A stretch of 47,083 nt of DNA from an uncultured Clostridia bacterium (lineage in GTDB: Bacteria; Bacillota; Clostridia; Christensenellales; Aristaeellaceae). Position 1 is the stretch's first letter. Every line of letters starts with the position of its first letter. Position numbers and translations under genes: made by a program. The notes under the pieces were generated by a model. That model had not been told where the DNA came from and did no database searches. It saw only the letters and a list, made by a program, of their open reading frames with translations. This document shows, in pieces, positions 32,736-41,257 of the stretch. The DNA lies in contig CAKURR010000019.1 in the NCBI GenBank assembly GCA_934675735.1, positions 1-47,083 of the forward strand. Reading direction: 5' to 3'.

Positions 32736-33866
32736 ATGAAGAAACTGCTTTGCCTGGCGCTGGCCGCGATGCTGTGTCTGGCGCTGGCCGCCTGCGCTGT
32801 GGCCGAAGGAACCTGGAAGATCGCAATCCTGACCGGCACCACCTCTCAGGGCGAGGAAGAATTCCGCGCCGCCGAGCGTGCCCAGAAGGCCGATCCCGAG
32901 CATATCATCACCGATACCTATCCGGATAACTTCATGGCCGAGACCGAGACGACTATCTCCAAGCTCGTCGCCTTCGCTTCCGACCCCGACGTCAAGGCGA
33001 TCGTGATGTGTCAGGCCGTGCCGGGCGCCAAGCCTGCGTTTGACAAGATTCGCGCCATGGGCCGCGACGATATGCTGCTGATTGCGGGCGTGCCGCAGGA
33101 AGACCCGGCCGTCATCACCGCGGCTGCCGACTTCGTGCTCTACACCGACGAACCGAAGCAGGGCGACACCATCATGGAGACCTGCGCCAAGTGGGGCGTT
33201 GACGTGTTCGTGCATTACTCCTTCCCGCGCCATCTCGCGATGGAGACCATCGCCGCCCGTAAGGCGCTGCTGGAAGAAAACGCCGCGGCGCTGGGCATCG
33301 AGTATGTCGAGGCCACCGCGCCCGACCCGACCGGCGACGCGGGCGTTGCCGGCGCGCAGCAGTTCATCCTCGAGGATGTGCCGGCCAAGCTGAAGGAATA
33401 CGAAGGCAAGAAGGTCGCGTTCTTCACCACCAACTGCGCGATGCAGGAGCCGCTGCAGGCTGCGATTCTCGACCAGCCGAACGCCTACTATCCGCAGCCG
33501 TGCTGCCCGAGCCCGTATCACGCGTTCCCGGCTTCCCTCGGCCTTGAAATCCAGGCCGGCGGCGACGACACCGAAGCGCTGAAGGCGATTGCCGCCAAGC
33601 TCAAGGAGCATGACGCGCTGGGCCGTTACTCCACTTGGCCGGCTCCGGTCAACATGTCCATCATCGACGTGAGCGTGGAATACGCCAAGAAGTGGATCGC
33701 GGGCGAAATCACCTCCAAGAACGACGGCGCCGCGATTGCCGCCATGTTTGAAGAGAAGGCCCCGGGCGCCATCATCAACAACTACACCAATGCCGACGGC
33801 CAGACCTTCGACAATTACTACACCGTCCTGCTGGGCGCGGTTGATTTCAACGACTACGCTGAGTAA
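32736..33866 (+). CDS. DUF3798 substrate-binding lipoprotein
   Basis: A 376-residue extracytoplasmic protein of the DUF3798 family, whose fold resembles sugar/nucleoside binding proteins. The signal peptide MKKLLCLALAAMLCLALAAC has a lipobox (LAAC, Cys20). WKIAILTGTTSQGEEEFRAAERA is the first strand and helix of a type I binding fold, and PDVKAIVMCQAVPG is the second-strand region. The neighbouring ATPase and permeases make it the binding component of a BPD_transp_2 (ribose/nucleoside-type) importer. The ligand is unknown; a sugar, nucleoside or short organic acid would be reasonable. The start ATG follows TGGAGGG. Confidence 0.87.
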   Translation: MKKLLCLALAAMLCLALAACAVAEGTWKIAILTGTTSQGEEEFRAAERAQKADPEHIITDTYPDNFMAETETTISKLVAFASDPDVKAIVMCQAVPGAKPAFDKIRAMGRDDMLLIAGVPQEDPAVITAAADFVLYTDEPKQGDTIMETCAKWGVDVFVHYSFPRHLAMETIAARKALLEENAAALGIEYVEATAPDPTGDAGVAGAQQFILEDVPAKLKEYEGKKVAFFTTNCAMQEPLQAAILDQPNAYYPQPCCPSPYHAFPASLGLEIQAGGDDTEALKAIAAKLKEHDALGRYSTWPAPVNMSIIDVSVEYAKKWIAGEITSKNDGAAIAAMFEEKAPGAIINNYTNADGQTFDNYYTVLLGAVDFNDYAE

Positions 33867-33884
33867 AACCATCGGTTAAGCAAA

Positions 33885-33931
33885 GGTAAAGCCGACCCGC
33901 TTCACATGCGTTGAGGCGGGTCGCTTTTGCC
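33885..33931 (+). terminator. Stem-loop between binding protein and ATPase genes
   Basis: GCCGACCCGC (33891-33900) pairs with GCGGGTCGC (33916-33924), extended by flanking GGTAAA/TTTTGCC. The layout is the same as the stem-loop after oppA, suggesting partial read-through. Confidence 0.7.
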
Positions 33932-33951
33932 GTTTCAAAGGAGGAATGAAA

Positions 33952-35571
33952 TTGGCCTCGGAATACATCCTTGAAATGAGGGATATCACCAAAAAGTACG
34001 GCGAAAACGCCGTGCTCTCCGGCGTATCGCTCAAGGTTAAGCCGGGCGAAATCCACGCGCTGCTGGGCGAAAACGGCGCGGGCAAAAGCACGCTGATGAA
34101 CGTGCTTTTCGGCATGCCCGTCATTCACGAAACGGGCGGCTTCGGCGGCGAAGTTTATCTCAACGGCGAGAAAACGACCATCGCCTCTCCGCACGACGCG
34201 ATGACCAAGGGTATCGGCATGGTGCATCAGGAGTTCATGCTGCTGCCGGGCTTCACGATTACCGAAAACATCAAGCTCAACCGCGAAATCAGCCGCCCGA
34301 GCGCGATTTCCCGCGTGTTTGGCAAGAACCTCGAAACGCTGGATATGGCGGCCATGTCCCACGACGCGCGCGGCGCGCTGGACAGCGTCGGCATGGCCAT
34401 CGACGAATACACCCTCGTGGCCGGTCTGCCGGTCGGCTATATGCAGTTTGTGGAAATCGCCCGCGAGATCGACAAAAAGGGCGTGAAGCTGCTGGTGTTT
34501 GACGAGCCGACCGCCGTGCTGACCGAGAGCGAGGCGGCCCAGCTGCTCAAGGTGATGAAGGATATCGCCGCGCGCGGCATCGCCATCATCTTTATCACGC
34601 ACAGGCTCGACGAGGTTATCAACGCGGCGGACGGCATCACCATTCTGCGCGACGGCAAGCTCGTCGCCGAGTGCCGCACGAAGGACACCGACGTGACCCG
34701 GCTCGCGGAGATGATGATTGGCCGCAAGGGCGAATCTGCCTTTGTCACCGCCGAGCCGCGCAAGCTGCCGGAGGATACGCCCGTGGCGCTGAAGCTCAGC
34801 CATCTGGCCGTGGATATGCCGGGCGAGATGGTCAACGACGTTTCCCTTGACGTGCGCGAGGGCGAAATCTTCGGCATCGGCGGTCTGGCCGGACAAGGCA
34901 AGGTCGGCATTCCCAACGGCGTGATGGGTATTTACCCGAGCACGGGCGAGGTCGAGCTGTTCGGCGAAAAATCCCCGCTGAACAACGCGCGGCAGGCGCT
35001 CAAAAACGGCATGGCCATCGTGTCGGAGGACAGGCGCGGCGTGGGCTTGCTGCTGGATGAATCGATTGAAAACAACGTCGTTTTCAACGCCATGCAGATT
35101 AACGGCGACTTCACCAAAACCTTCCTCGGCGCGCATCTGCGCGACGGCAAGGCGATTCGCGCCTACGCCGACGAGGTCATCAAGGAACTGGATATCCGCT
35201 GCTTCTCCGCGCAGCAGCACGCGGGCACGCTCTCCGGCGGCAATCAGCAGAAGGTCTGCATTGCACGCGCGCTGGCGATGAACCCGAAGCTGCTCTTCGT
35301 CTCCGAGCCGACGCGCGGCATTGACATCGGCGCGAAAAAGCTGGTGCTCGAGACGCTCGTGCGGCTCAACCGCGAAAAGGGCATGACGGTCGTGATGGTC
35401 TCTTCCGAATTGATGGAGCTGCGCTCCATCTGCGACCGCATCGCCATTGTCGCGGAGGGCAAGGTGGTGGACGTGCTGGAGACGACCGCATCCGATGCGG
35501 ATTTCGGCCTGGCGATGTCCGGCATCAAGCCCGAACATGTGAAGCAGAAGGGAGGCGAGGCTCATGTCTAA
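33952..35571 (+). CDS. RbsA-type double-domain ABC ATPase
   Basis: A 539-residue ATPase with two nucleotide-binding domains, as in ribose and nucleoside importers. Domain 1 (about 1-250) has Walker A GENGAGKST, a degenerate signature GYMQFVEIAREI and Walker B LLVFDEPTAVL. Domain 2 (about 260-535) has a degenerate Walker A (GLAGQGKVGIPNGVMG) but an intact signature LSGGNQQKVCIARALA and SEPTRGIDIGAKK. This asymmetry is normal for the family, leaving one strong ATP site per molecule. The start is TTG at 33952, 7 nt after AAAGGAGG (33937-33944); the ATG at 33946 is too close to that site. It overlaps the next gene by 8 nt. Confidence 0.92.
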   Translation: MASEYILEMRDITKKYGENAVLSGVSLKVKPGEIHALLGENGAGKSTLMNVLFGMPVIHETGGFGGEVYLNGEKTTIASPHDAMTKGIGMVHQEFMLLPGFTITENIKLNREISRPSAISRVFGKNLETLDMAAMSHDARGALDSVGMAIDEYTLVAGLPVGYMQFVEIAREIDKKGVKLLVFDEPTAVLTESEAAQLLKVMKDIAARGIAIIFITHRLDEVINAADGITILRDGKLVAECRTKDTDVTRLAEMMIGRKGESAFVTAEPRKLPEDTPVALKLSHLAVDMPGEMVNDVSLDVREGEIFGIGGLAGQGKVGIPNGVMGIYPSTGEVELFGEKSPLNNARQALKNGMAIVSEDRRGVGLLLDESIENNVVFNAMQINGDFTKTFLGAHLRDGKAIRAYADEVIKELDIRCFSAQQHAGTLSGGNQQKVCIARALAMNPKLLFVSEPTRGIDIGAKKLVLETLVRLNREKGMTVVMVSSELMELRSICDRIAIVAEGKVVDVLETTASDADFGLAMSGIKPEHVKQKGGEAHV

Positions 35572-37444
35572 GCTGAGGGCAACCCGTGCGCAGGTGATTG
35601 CGGCGGCGGTTATCGCCGTGCTGGCGGTGGTGTTGGGCGGTGTCGGCCTGTACGGCATGAACGCGCGCAGCGCCGAGAGCGGCGCAAAGCTGCTGGAAAA
35701 CATGCGCCTGCAAGCCATTCTCAACACGGCGGGCAGCGGCGCGGTGGACGCGTATGTGGCCGCCGCGAAAACGGAAGCCTCGACCAAGGCGCGCGAGGGC
35801 GGCGGCGGCATGTCCGCCGTGCGCGAAGCGGCGGCCAAGGCGGAGGAAGAGGCCCGCGCCAAGGCCGAAGAGCTGGGTATCGGCGCGGTGGACCTTTCCG
35901 AAATCGATACCGAGCCGATGAGCGCGGCGCTTGATGTGTTGCTCGCGGCGCAGCAGGCGTATTTCGCCGAGGAAGCGAGCGCCCAGGCGGCCTATGCGGC
36001 CCAGCAGGCGCAGATCGCGTCGGCGGATGACACCGCGGCGACCGACGCTGCGGCGGACGACACGGCTGCCGACGACATGGCGATGGAGGAAGAGACGGTC
36101 GATCTCTCCGGCTTCGTCGCGACGGAGGCGATGAACCGCCTCTCCGCCGAGGTCGATAACGCGTATGCCGCGCTGTGCGAACAGATTAAGGCGGTTTTCC
36201 CTGCGCTGACGGACGACGTGCTCGCCACGCTCAAGCCGACGATTACGGGCATTGTCGCCATCCAGAACGACCGATTTGAATTGCAGTATGACCGCGCGCT
36301 GGCGGCCAGCGGCATGAACCCCGGCCTGAACGGCATGATTCTGCGCGAAGCCTATACGATGGTGGTCAGCGCGTTCGGCCTGCTGATTTTGGCGGCGGCA
36401 GTGCTGTTTTACATCCCGCTGGTGGCGAAGATGGGCGTGCCGCGACTGATTATCGGCCTGTTCTTCATCCTGCTGTGCCTGCTGGCGATGATTCTGGGTC
36501 TGTCCCTGCCGAGCCAGCTGAGCAACACGCTCGTGCGTCTGGGCATGAACGGCGTGCTGGTGCTGGCGATGCTGCCGGGCATTCAGTGCGGCATCAGCCT
36601 GAACCTCGGCCTGCCGATCGGCATTATCGGCGGTCTTATCGGCGGCTTGCTGTGCATTGAGTTCGGCATGTCCGGCTTCACGGGGCTGTTCTTCGCGATT
36701 GCGGTCGGCCTTGCGATTGCGGCGGTGACGGGCTGGCTCTACGGCCTGCTGCTCAACCGCCTGAAGGGCAGCGAGATGAGCGTCACAACCTACGTCGGCT
36801 TCTCCGTCGTGTCGCTGATGTGCATCGCGTGGCTGGTTCTGCCGTTTAAGAGCCCGATTATGAAGTGGCCGCTGGGCAACGGTCTGCGCACCACCATCGG
36901 CCTGCAGACCTCCTACCGCCACGTGCTCAACGATTTCCTCTCCTTCGAGATTTTCGGCGTCACGATTCCGACGGGCCTGCTGCTGTTCTTTGCGCTGTGC
37001 TGCCTGCTGGTGTGGCTGTTCATGCGCTCTAAGACCGGCATTGCGATGAGCGCCGCGGGCGCAAACCCGCGCTTCGCCGCCGCCACCGGCATTAACGTGG
37101 ACCGCATGCGCATCATCGGCACAATGCTTTCCACCATGCTGGCGGCTGTGGGCATTATCGTCTACGGCCAGAGCTACGGCTTCATGCAGCTCTATCAGGC
37201 GCCGCGCCAGATGGGCTTCCTCGCCGCTTCCGCCATCCTCATCGGCGGCGCGACGACGTCCCGCACGAAAATCAGCCACGTCGTCATCGGCACGTTCCTC
37301 TTTCAGGGCGTGCTGACGCTGGGCATGCCGGTGGCGAACGCGCTCGTTCCGCAGAGCACCATCTCCGAAACGCTGCGCATTCTGATTTCCAACGGCATCA
37401 TTCTCTATGCGCTCACCAAGTCGGGAGGTGCGAACCGTGGATAA
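35564..37444 (+). CDS. BPD_transp_2 permease with inserted extracytoplasmic domain
   Basis: A 626-residue permease, about 230 residues longer than the family norm. After a first membrane segment (about 10-31) there is a long hydrophilic region (about 32-264) outside the membrane. It is Ala/Glu-rich and probably helical or coiled coil (AAAKAEEEARAKAEELG, LLAAQQAYFAEEASAQAAYA), with an Asp/Ala/Thr low-complexity stretch (155-178) and a folded-looking end (YAALCEQIKAVFPALTDDVLATLKPTITGI). The ordinary permease core follows (about 265-620; GLPIGIIGGLIGGLL, AAGANPRFAAATGINVDRMRII). The extra part might dock the DUF3798 protein or bind ligand. The ATG overlaps the ATPase gene. Confidence 0.85.
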   Translation: MSKLRATRAQVIAAAVIAVLAVVLGGVGLYGMNARSAESGAKLLENMRLQAILNTAGSGAVDAYVAAAKTEASTKAREGGGGMSAVREAAAKAEEEARAKAEELGIGAVDLSEIDTEPMSAALDVLLAAQQAYFAEEASAQAAYAAQQAQIASADDTAATDAAADDTAADDMAMEEETVDLSGFVATEAMNRLSAEVDNAYAALCEQIKAVFPALTDDVLATLKPTITGIVAIQNDRFELQYDRALAASGMNPGLNGMILREAYTMVVSAFGLLILAAAVLFYIPLVAKMGVPRLIIGLFFILLCLLAMILGLSLPSQLSNTLVRLGMNGVLVLAMLPGIQCGISLNLGLPIGIIGGLIGGLLCIEFGMSGFTGLFFAIAVGLAIAAVTGWLYGLLLNRLKGSEMSVTTYVGFSVVSLMCIAWLVLPFKSPIMKWPLGNGLRTTIGLQTSYRHVLNDFLSFEIFGVTIPTGLLLFFALCCLLVWLFMRSKTGIAMSAAGANPRFAAATGINVDRMRIIGTMLSTMLAAVGIIVYGQSYGFMQLYQAPRQMGFLAASAILIGGATTSRTKISHVVIGTFLFQGVLTLGMPVANALVPQSTISETLRILISNGIILYALTKSGGANRG

Positions 37445-38699
37445 GAATCGACTGCGCGACACAGCGCGCAACAATATCGTGACCATCATGTTCATCGTGC
37501 TCTGCGCGGTGTGCATGGCCTTCTCCGGCTACGCGCCCAACTACGTGCTCTACGAGCTGTTCGGCCGCCTGTCGCGCAACATGTTCATCGTGCTCTCGCT
37601 GATTATTCCGATTGTCGCGGGCATGGGCATCAACTTCGCCATCACCATCGGCGCGATGGCGGCGCAGATTGCCTGCCTGCTCGTGCTGGAATGGGGCGTT
37701 TCGGGCATCGGCGGTCTGGCGCTGGCGGCGCTGCTGACCGTGCCGCTGGGCGGCATTTTCGGCTTCCTCATCGGCAAGCTGCTCAACAAGATGAAGGGCC
37801 AGGAGATGATCGGTTCGATGATTCTGGGCTACTTCGCCAACGGCCTGTATCAGCTGCTGTTCCTGTTCATCTTTGACAACATCATCCCGATTCATAACCC
37901 GAACCTGACGATTAAAGGCTCCAAGGGCATTGCCAACACGATGGACCTTTCCCGCGAGGGCGGCTTCGCCTACTCGCTGGAGCGCCTTTGGCAGCTGCCC
38001 GCGTCTCAGGCGGCGATTGTGTTTGCCGTCGTCGCGGCGCTGGTGCTGATTGTCGGCTATGTGACCAGCCATCGCAAAAACGCCAAAAAGCTGGGCGTTC
38101 AGCTCGCCGCGCTTGTCGCGGCGGCGGCCGTCATGCAGCTGCCCGCGCTAAAAAACCTGTTCTCCATGGTCAACGTGCCGATGGCGACGTTCGGCGTGGT
38201 GGCGCTGCTGTGCCTGTTTAACGTGGTTATCATGCGCACCAGGCTCGGCCAGCAGTTCCGCGCGGTCGGCCAGAACGGCGTGGTCGCCAACGCGGCGGGC
38301 ATTGACGTGGACCGCGTGCGCATCATTGCCATCGTGTTCTCCACGATTCTGGCGGGCTGGGGCCAGCTGATTTTCGTGCAGAACATGGGTTCCTTCCAGA
38401 CCTACGGCGCGCACGAGCAGGTCGGCCTGTACGCGGGCGCGGCGATTCTGGTCGGCGGCGCGTCGGTCATCCGCGCGACGAACACTCAGGCGCTCGTGGG
38501 CTGCGTGCTCTTCCACCTGATGTTCATCCTCGCGCCGGCGGCGGGCAAGAACCTTTTCGGCGACGCGGCTATCGGCGAATATTTCCGCGTGTTCATCTGC
38601 TACGGCGTTATCGCGCTGTCGCTGGTCATGCACGCGTGGAGCGAGAATAACCGCCGGAAACAGGCGGCCGGCGCGCTCCGCACCGATAGAAAGGCGTAA
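37437..38699 (+). CDS. BPD_transp_2 permease (second)
   Basis: A 420-residue permease of the ribose/nucleoside importer type with about ten membrane segments. Marks are GMGINFAITIGAMAAQIACLL, FGFLIGKLLNKMKGQEMIGSMILGYFANGLYQLL and RTRLGQQFRAVGQNGVVANAAGIDVDRVRII, the same NAAGIDVDR-type loop as its partner. It lacks the big insertion of the preceding gene. The start is GTG at 37437 after GGAGGTG (37424-37430), within the end of the preceding gene. A terminator follows. Confidence 0.92.
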   Translation: MDKNRLRDTARNNIVTIMFIVLCAVCMAFSGYAPNYVLYELFGRLSRNMFIVLSLIIPIVAGMGINFAITIGAMAAQIACLLVLEWGVSGIGGLALAALLTVPLGGIFGFLIGKLLNKMKGQEMIGSMILGYFANGLYQLLFLFIFDNIIPIHNPNLTIKGSKGIANTMDLSREGGFAYSLERLWQLPASQAAIVFAVVAALVLIVGYVTSHRKNAKKLGVQLAALVAAAAVMQLPALKNLFSMVNVPMATFGVVALLCLFNVVIMRTRLGQQFRAVGQNGVVANAAGIDVDRVRIIAIVFSTILAGWGQLIFVQNMGSFQTYGAHEQVGLYAGAAILVGGASVIRATNTQALVGCVLFHLMFILAPAAGKNLFGDAAIGEYFRVFICYGVIALSLVMHAWSENNRRKQAAGALRTDRKA

Positions 38700-38708
38700 A
38701 TCTTCTTT

Positions 38709-38736
38709 CCTCCCCGAAAACGGGGAGGATTTTTTT
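38709..38736 (+). terminator. Terminator of the DUF3798 transporter operon
   Basis: CCTCCCCG-AAAA-CGGGGAGG (38709-38728) followed by A and seven T. Confidence 0.95.
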
Positions 38737-38772
38737 ATCGGAGGGAAAATAAATAGAAAAGCTGTTTTATTT

Positions 38773-38875
38773 GCCGCAAAGCGAAGAGGGGAGTCTGATG
38801 GGGATTGATATCGCGCGCCCGCTGTGCGGGATTCAGCGGGATATCAATCGTCCCTCAGGCGGGTTTGGGCGGCAG
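38773..38875 (-). repeat. Gene-end palindromic repeat, copy E
   Basis: On the minus strand it reads CTGCCGCCCAAACCCGCCTG, then a hairpin with arms GATTGATATC/GATATCAATC (38803-38812, 38840-38849) around GCCCGCTGTGCGGGATTCA (plus strand 38817-38835), then CTCTTCGCTTTGCGG. It is closest to copy D. A further GAAGCG-rich palindromic stretch continues to about 38945. Confidence 0.82.
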
Positions 38876-38992
38876 CACATTATAACTCCGCCGCGAAGCG
38901 GCATTTATGCGGGAGTCAGGGAGCGAAGCGAGGCCTGACCCTTGAACAGATGCTTTTGATTTGACGAATAAATCTGAAAAGAGGGAATCTCC

Positions 38993-39529
38993 ATGAAACG
39001 AACATTTGCGCTGCTGCTGACTCTGCTGCTCATGCTGACCGCGTCCGCCGCTATGGCCCAACTCGGCGAACCCGTTCGGGATTTCACCGTCGTGAACGAA
39101 AACGGCACGCTGACCACGCTCGGCGACCTGCTGCAAACGAAAAAAGCGGTGGTGCTGCACTTTTTTGCAAGCTGGCTGGACGCGGATTACAGCGACCTGC
39201 CGTCGGTGCAGGCGGCGTATACAGCTTATAAGGACGACATCGGCTTTATCGCCGTCAGCGTGGAGGAGCAGGACACCGTGCAGAGCCTTGCCGCCGCGCG
39301 GACGCAGAACGCGCTGACGGATTTGCCGCTGAGCTTGGGCGGGCTGAACGCATTCGGGCAGTTTGAGAGCGAGTATATCCCGTTTACCGTCGTCGTCAAC
39401 GCAGACGGCACGAGCGGCTTTGAGTTTGACGGCGTTTTGGGCGCGGAAGCGATGCAGCGCGTGCTGGCCGCGTTTGTGCGGGCGGATGGGCCGCTGACGC
39501 TGGCGGAAATTCCGCAGAAGGCGGACTAA
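38993..39529 (+). CDS. Secreted TlpA-like thioredoxin-fold protein without cysteines
   Basis: A 178-residue exported protein. The signal peptide (about 1-22, ending SAAMA) precedes a TlpA/AhpC-type domain: PVRDFTVVNENGTLTTLGDLLQTKKAVVLHFFASW, then DLPSVQAAY, a VSVEEQ strand and the cis-proline loop EYIPFTVVVNADG. The redox motif is gone: at residues 61-65 W-C-x-x-C has become W-L-D-A-D, and no cysteine occurs anywhere. It cannot be a thiol oxidoreductase, so it is more likely a binding or scaffolding protein in the cell envelope. It begins after an AGAGGGAAT site and stands alone. Confidence 0.83.
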   Translation: MKRTFALLLTLLLMLTASAAMAQLGEPVRDFTVVNENGTLTTLGDLLQTKKAVVLHFFASWLDADYSDLPSVQAAYTAYKDDIGFIAVSVEEQDTVQSLAAARTQNALTDLPLSLGGLNAFGQFESEYIPFTVVVNADGTSGFEFDGVLGAEAMQRVLAAFVRADGPLTLAEIPQKAD

Positions 39530-39649
39530 ACGACGAAGTTTTTCCGCAAAACGGTTGCGCAAAGCACAGAAAAATCTCGCCGCGATGCTCGAGACGGTCG
39601 GGCGAGGGGGAATGCCTTCGGACACGTAAACCGCCGCGCCATAAACAAC

Positions 39650-39685
39650 AAACTCTGCCGCAGACGAAGAGCCGCGGCAGAGTTT
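39650..39685. terminator. Bidirectional terminator between convergent genes
   Basis: A 12-bp perfect stem, AAACTCTGCCGC (39650-39661) with GCGGCAGAGTTT (39674-39685), AT-rich on both sides. It serves the MerR gene (-) and possibly the TlpA-like gene (+). Confidence 0.82.
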
Positions 39686-39693
39686 ATTTATGT

Positions 39694-40506
39694 TTATTCC
39701 CCCATCACGGGCACAATCAATTCGGAATAATGGCGCATCTGCCCATCGCCGTCAACGAACCAGGCATATTGGCGGGTATAGCCCTCGCAGACGGGTTTCA
39801 GGCGGTTTTCGGCCAGAAACGCGCGCGTCAGGTCGATGACGGGCTGCATGGAGCTTTCCTCCGGCGGGCGCAATTCAAAAATCGTGCGGACGGTCTGCGG
39901 CCCGGCGCTCATATGCATCTGCGAAAAATCCGCGTGAATGACGTGCATGAATTCCGCGGGGGCGACGATGCCCACGCGCGCGGCGGCGCTCCCCCCGGTG
40001 AGCAGCGCGGGCGGGATGATGGTGCAGTAGCTGGTGAGCGGAAGCGCGTCGATTAAATCCTTGAGAATCGGCAGTTTGGGCACGGAGGCCCACAGCGCAG
40101 AGACGGAATCGAAATCGATGAGGTAGCCCGCGCTGCCTGCGCAGAGGCGGGGCTGCATATACAGCCTGCCGCAGTCGCGCAGCAAATCCGTGCCGCTGGT
40201 CATGCGCTCGTAGACGGCGTTTTGCTGGGCAATCTGTTCGCGCAGCGCGGCGCGCTTTTCATCCATCATGACGACCAGCTCGGGCAGGGGGCAGTTGGTC
40301 ATGATGCGCTTGATTTCGTCGAGCGAAAAGCCCTGCCTTTGCAGGCTTTTGATGATGCCCAGCCGCTGCACATCCGCGATGGAAAAGCGCCGAAAGCCGC
40401 TGGAGGCGGCGCGATCCGGCGAGAGCAGGCCCTTTTCTTCGTAATAGCGTAGGGCTTCGGGCGTGAGGCCGTAGGCGATGGAAAGCGCGCTGATGGAAAT
40501 TTTCAT
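39694..40506 (-). CDS. MerR-family regulator with GyrI-like effector domain
   Basis: A 270-residue regulator. The N-terminal winged helix (ISALSIAYGLTPEALRYYEEKGLLSPDRAASSGFRRFSIADVQRLGIIKSLQRQGFSLDEIKRIM) is typical of MerR; a helix linker (about 75-108) leads to a C-terminal domain of about 150 residues similar in layout to BmrR/GyrI-like drug-binding domains (YTRQYAWFVDGDGQMRHYSELIVPV). It is expected to bind a hydrophobic or cationic compound and activate an efflux or stress gene. ATG at 40506 follows AGGAG. No clear target is adjacent on the minus strand. Confidence 0.88.
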   Translation of the reverse strand: MKISISALSIAYGLTPEALRYYEEKGLLSPDRAASSGFRRFSIADVQRLGIIKSLQRQGFSLDEIKRIMTNCPLPELVVMMDEKRAALREQIAQQNAVYERMTSGTDLLRDCGRLYMQPRLCAGSAGYLIDFDSVSALWASVPKLPILKDLIDALPLTSYCTIIPPALLTGGSAAARVGIVAPAEFMHVIHADFSQMHMSAGPQTVRTIFELRPPEESSMQPVIDLTRAFLAENRLKPVCEGYTRQYAWFVDGDGQMRHYSELIVPVMGE

Positions 40507-40647
40507 GGCATGTGCTCCTGCATAGGGATTTATCGGACGATACAGTTATGGAAAGAAAACGGAAACGGTTATAGAAACGATTGCAGATACAGTTTACAGG
40601 AAACGGGCGGAAAAAGCAATCCCCCGAAGGGGCGCGGAACGTCGGCG

Positions 40648-40765
40648 TTTCAATCGTAGAATGCTTCGCATTCTGCTCTGAAACTTTGTTTTTTGACGGG
40701 CTATATTGGGCTGCCGCCCAAACCTGCTTGGGGATTTCATCCCCAAACCCCATCTTCGCTTCGCG
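40648..40765 (+). repeat. Gene-end palindromic repeat, copy F (long form)
   Basis: It starts TTTCAATCGTAGA, then the hairpin ATGCTTCGCAT, TCTGCTCTGAAACT, a T-rich spacer, TTGGGCTGCCGCCCAAACC, the hairpin TTGGGGAT-TTC-ATCCCCAA, and ends ATCTTCGCTTCGCG. Copy G has the same modules in the same order. Confidence 0.85.
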
Positions 40766-40815
40766 CGCCCCTGCGACGGGTTGTGCTCATTCATTCGATA
40801 AAATTGAAAAAGGTG

Positions 40816-40857
40816 TTGACATTCCATCCTAAACTGTATATACTGTTCATGAACAGT
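40816..40857 (+). promoter_or_regulatory. Promoter and palindromic operator of the GntR-ABC operon
   Basis: -35 TTGACA (40816-40821), 17-nt spacer, -10 TATACT (40839-40844). The perfect 16-bp palindrome ACTGTTCATGAACAGT (40842-40857) overlaps the -10 and covers the expected transcription start, a position suited to repression by the GntR protein encoded next. Confidence 0.85.
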
Positions 40858-40876
40858 TGAAACGGAGATGAACGGA

Positions 40877-41257
40877 TTGGAGATACTCATCAGCAACGCG
40901 TCGGGTCTGCCGATTTATGAGCAGATTACCACGCAGATTAAACAGAAGATTCTCTCCGGCGAGCTGGCGGCGGGCGAGGCGCTGCCTTCCATCCGCGCGC
41001 TGGCGAAGGACCTGCGCATCAGCGTCATCACGACCAAACGGGCGTATGACGAGCTGGAGCGCGAGGGGCTGGTGTGCACGGTGGCGGGCAAGGGCTGCTT
41101 TGTCGCCGCGCGCAACAGGGAGTGGATTCGGGAAGAGCTGCTGCGGCAGATTGAAGCGCATTTGGAAAAGGTCGCCGAGCTGGCGGCTCAGGCGGATGTG
41201 AGCGGCGAGGAGCTTTGCGAAATGCTCCGCGCGCTTCGGGAGGAGGATGAACCGTGA
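40877..41257 (+). CDS. GntR-family (YtrA-type) repressor
   Basis: A 126-residue regulator of the short YtrA subfamily: a winged helix (PIYEQITTQIKQKILSGELAAGEALPSIRALAKDLRISVITTKRAYDELEREGLVCTVAGKGCFVA) plus a roughly 45-residue helical tail for dimerisation. I prefer the TTG at 40877, 9 nt after GGAG, because it gives MEILISNASGLPIYEQI, the normal family start; the ATG at 40868 directly touches the ribosome site. YtrA-type proteins repress their own ABC operons until an antibiotic-like signal arrives, and the palindrome in the promoter fits that. Confidence 0.9.
   Translation: MEILISNASGLPIYEQITTQIKQKILSGELAAGEALPSIRALAKDLRISVITTKRAYDELEREGLVCTVAGKGCFVAARNREWIREELLRQIEAHLEKVAELAAQADVSGEELCEMLRALREEDEP

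Noticed and set aside
33952..35571. Degenerate ATP-site motifs in the RbsA-type ATPase as a sign of decay
   Set aside because: A weak signature in domain 1 and a weak Walker A in domain 2 are normal for double-domain ATPases of ribose/nucleoside importers.
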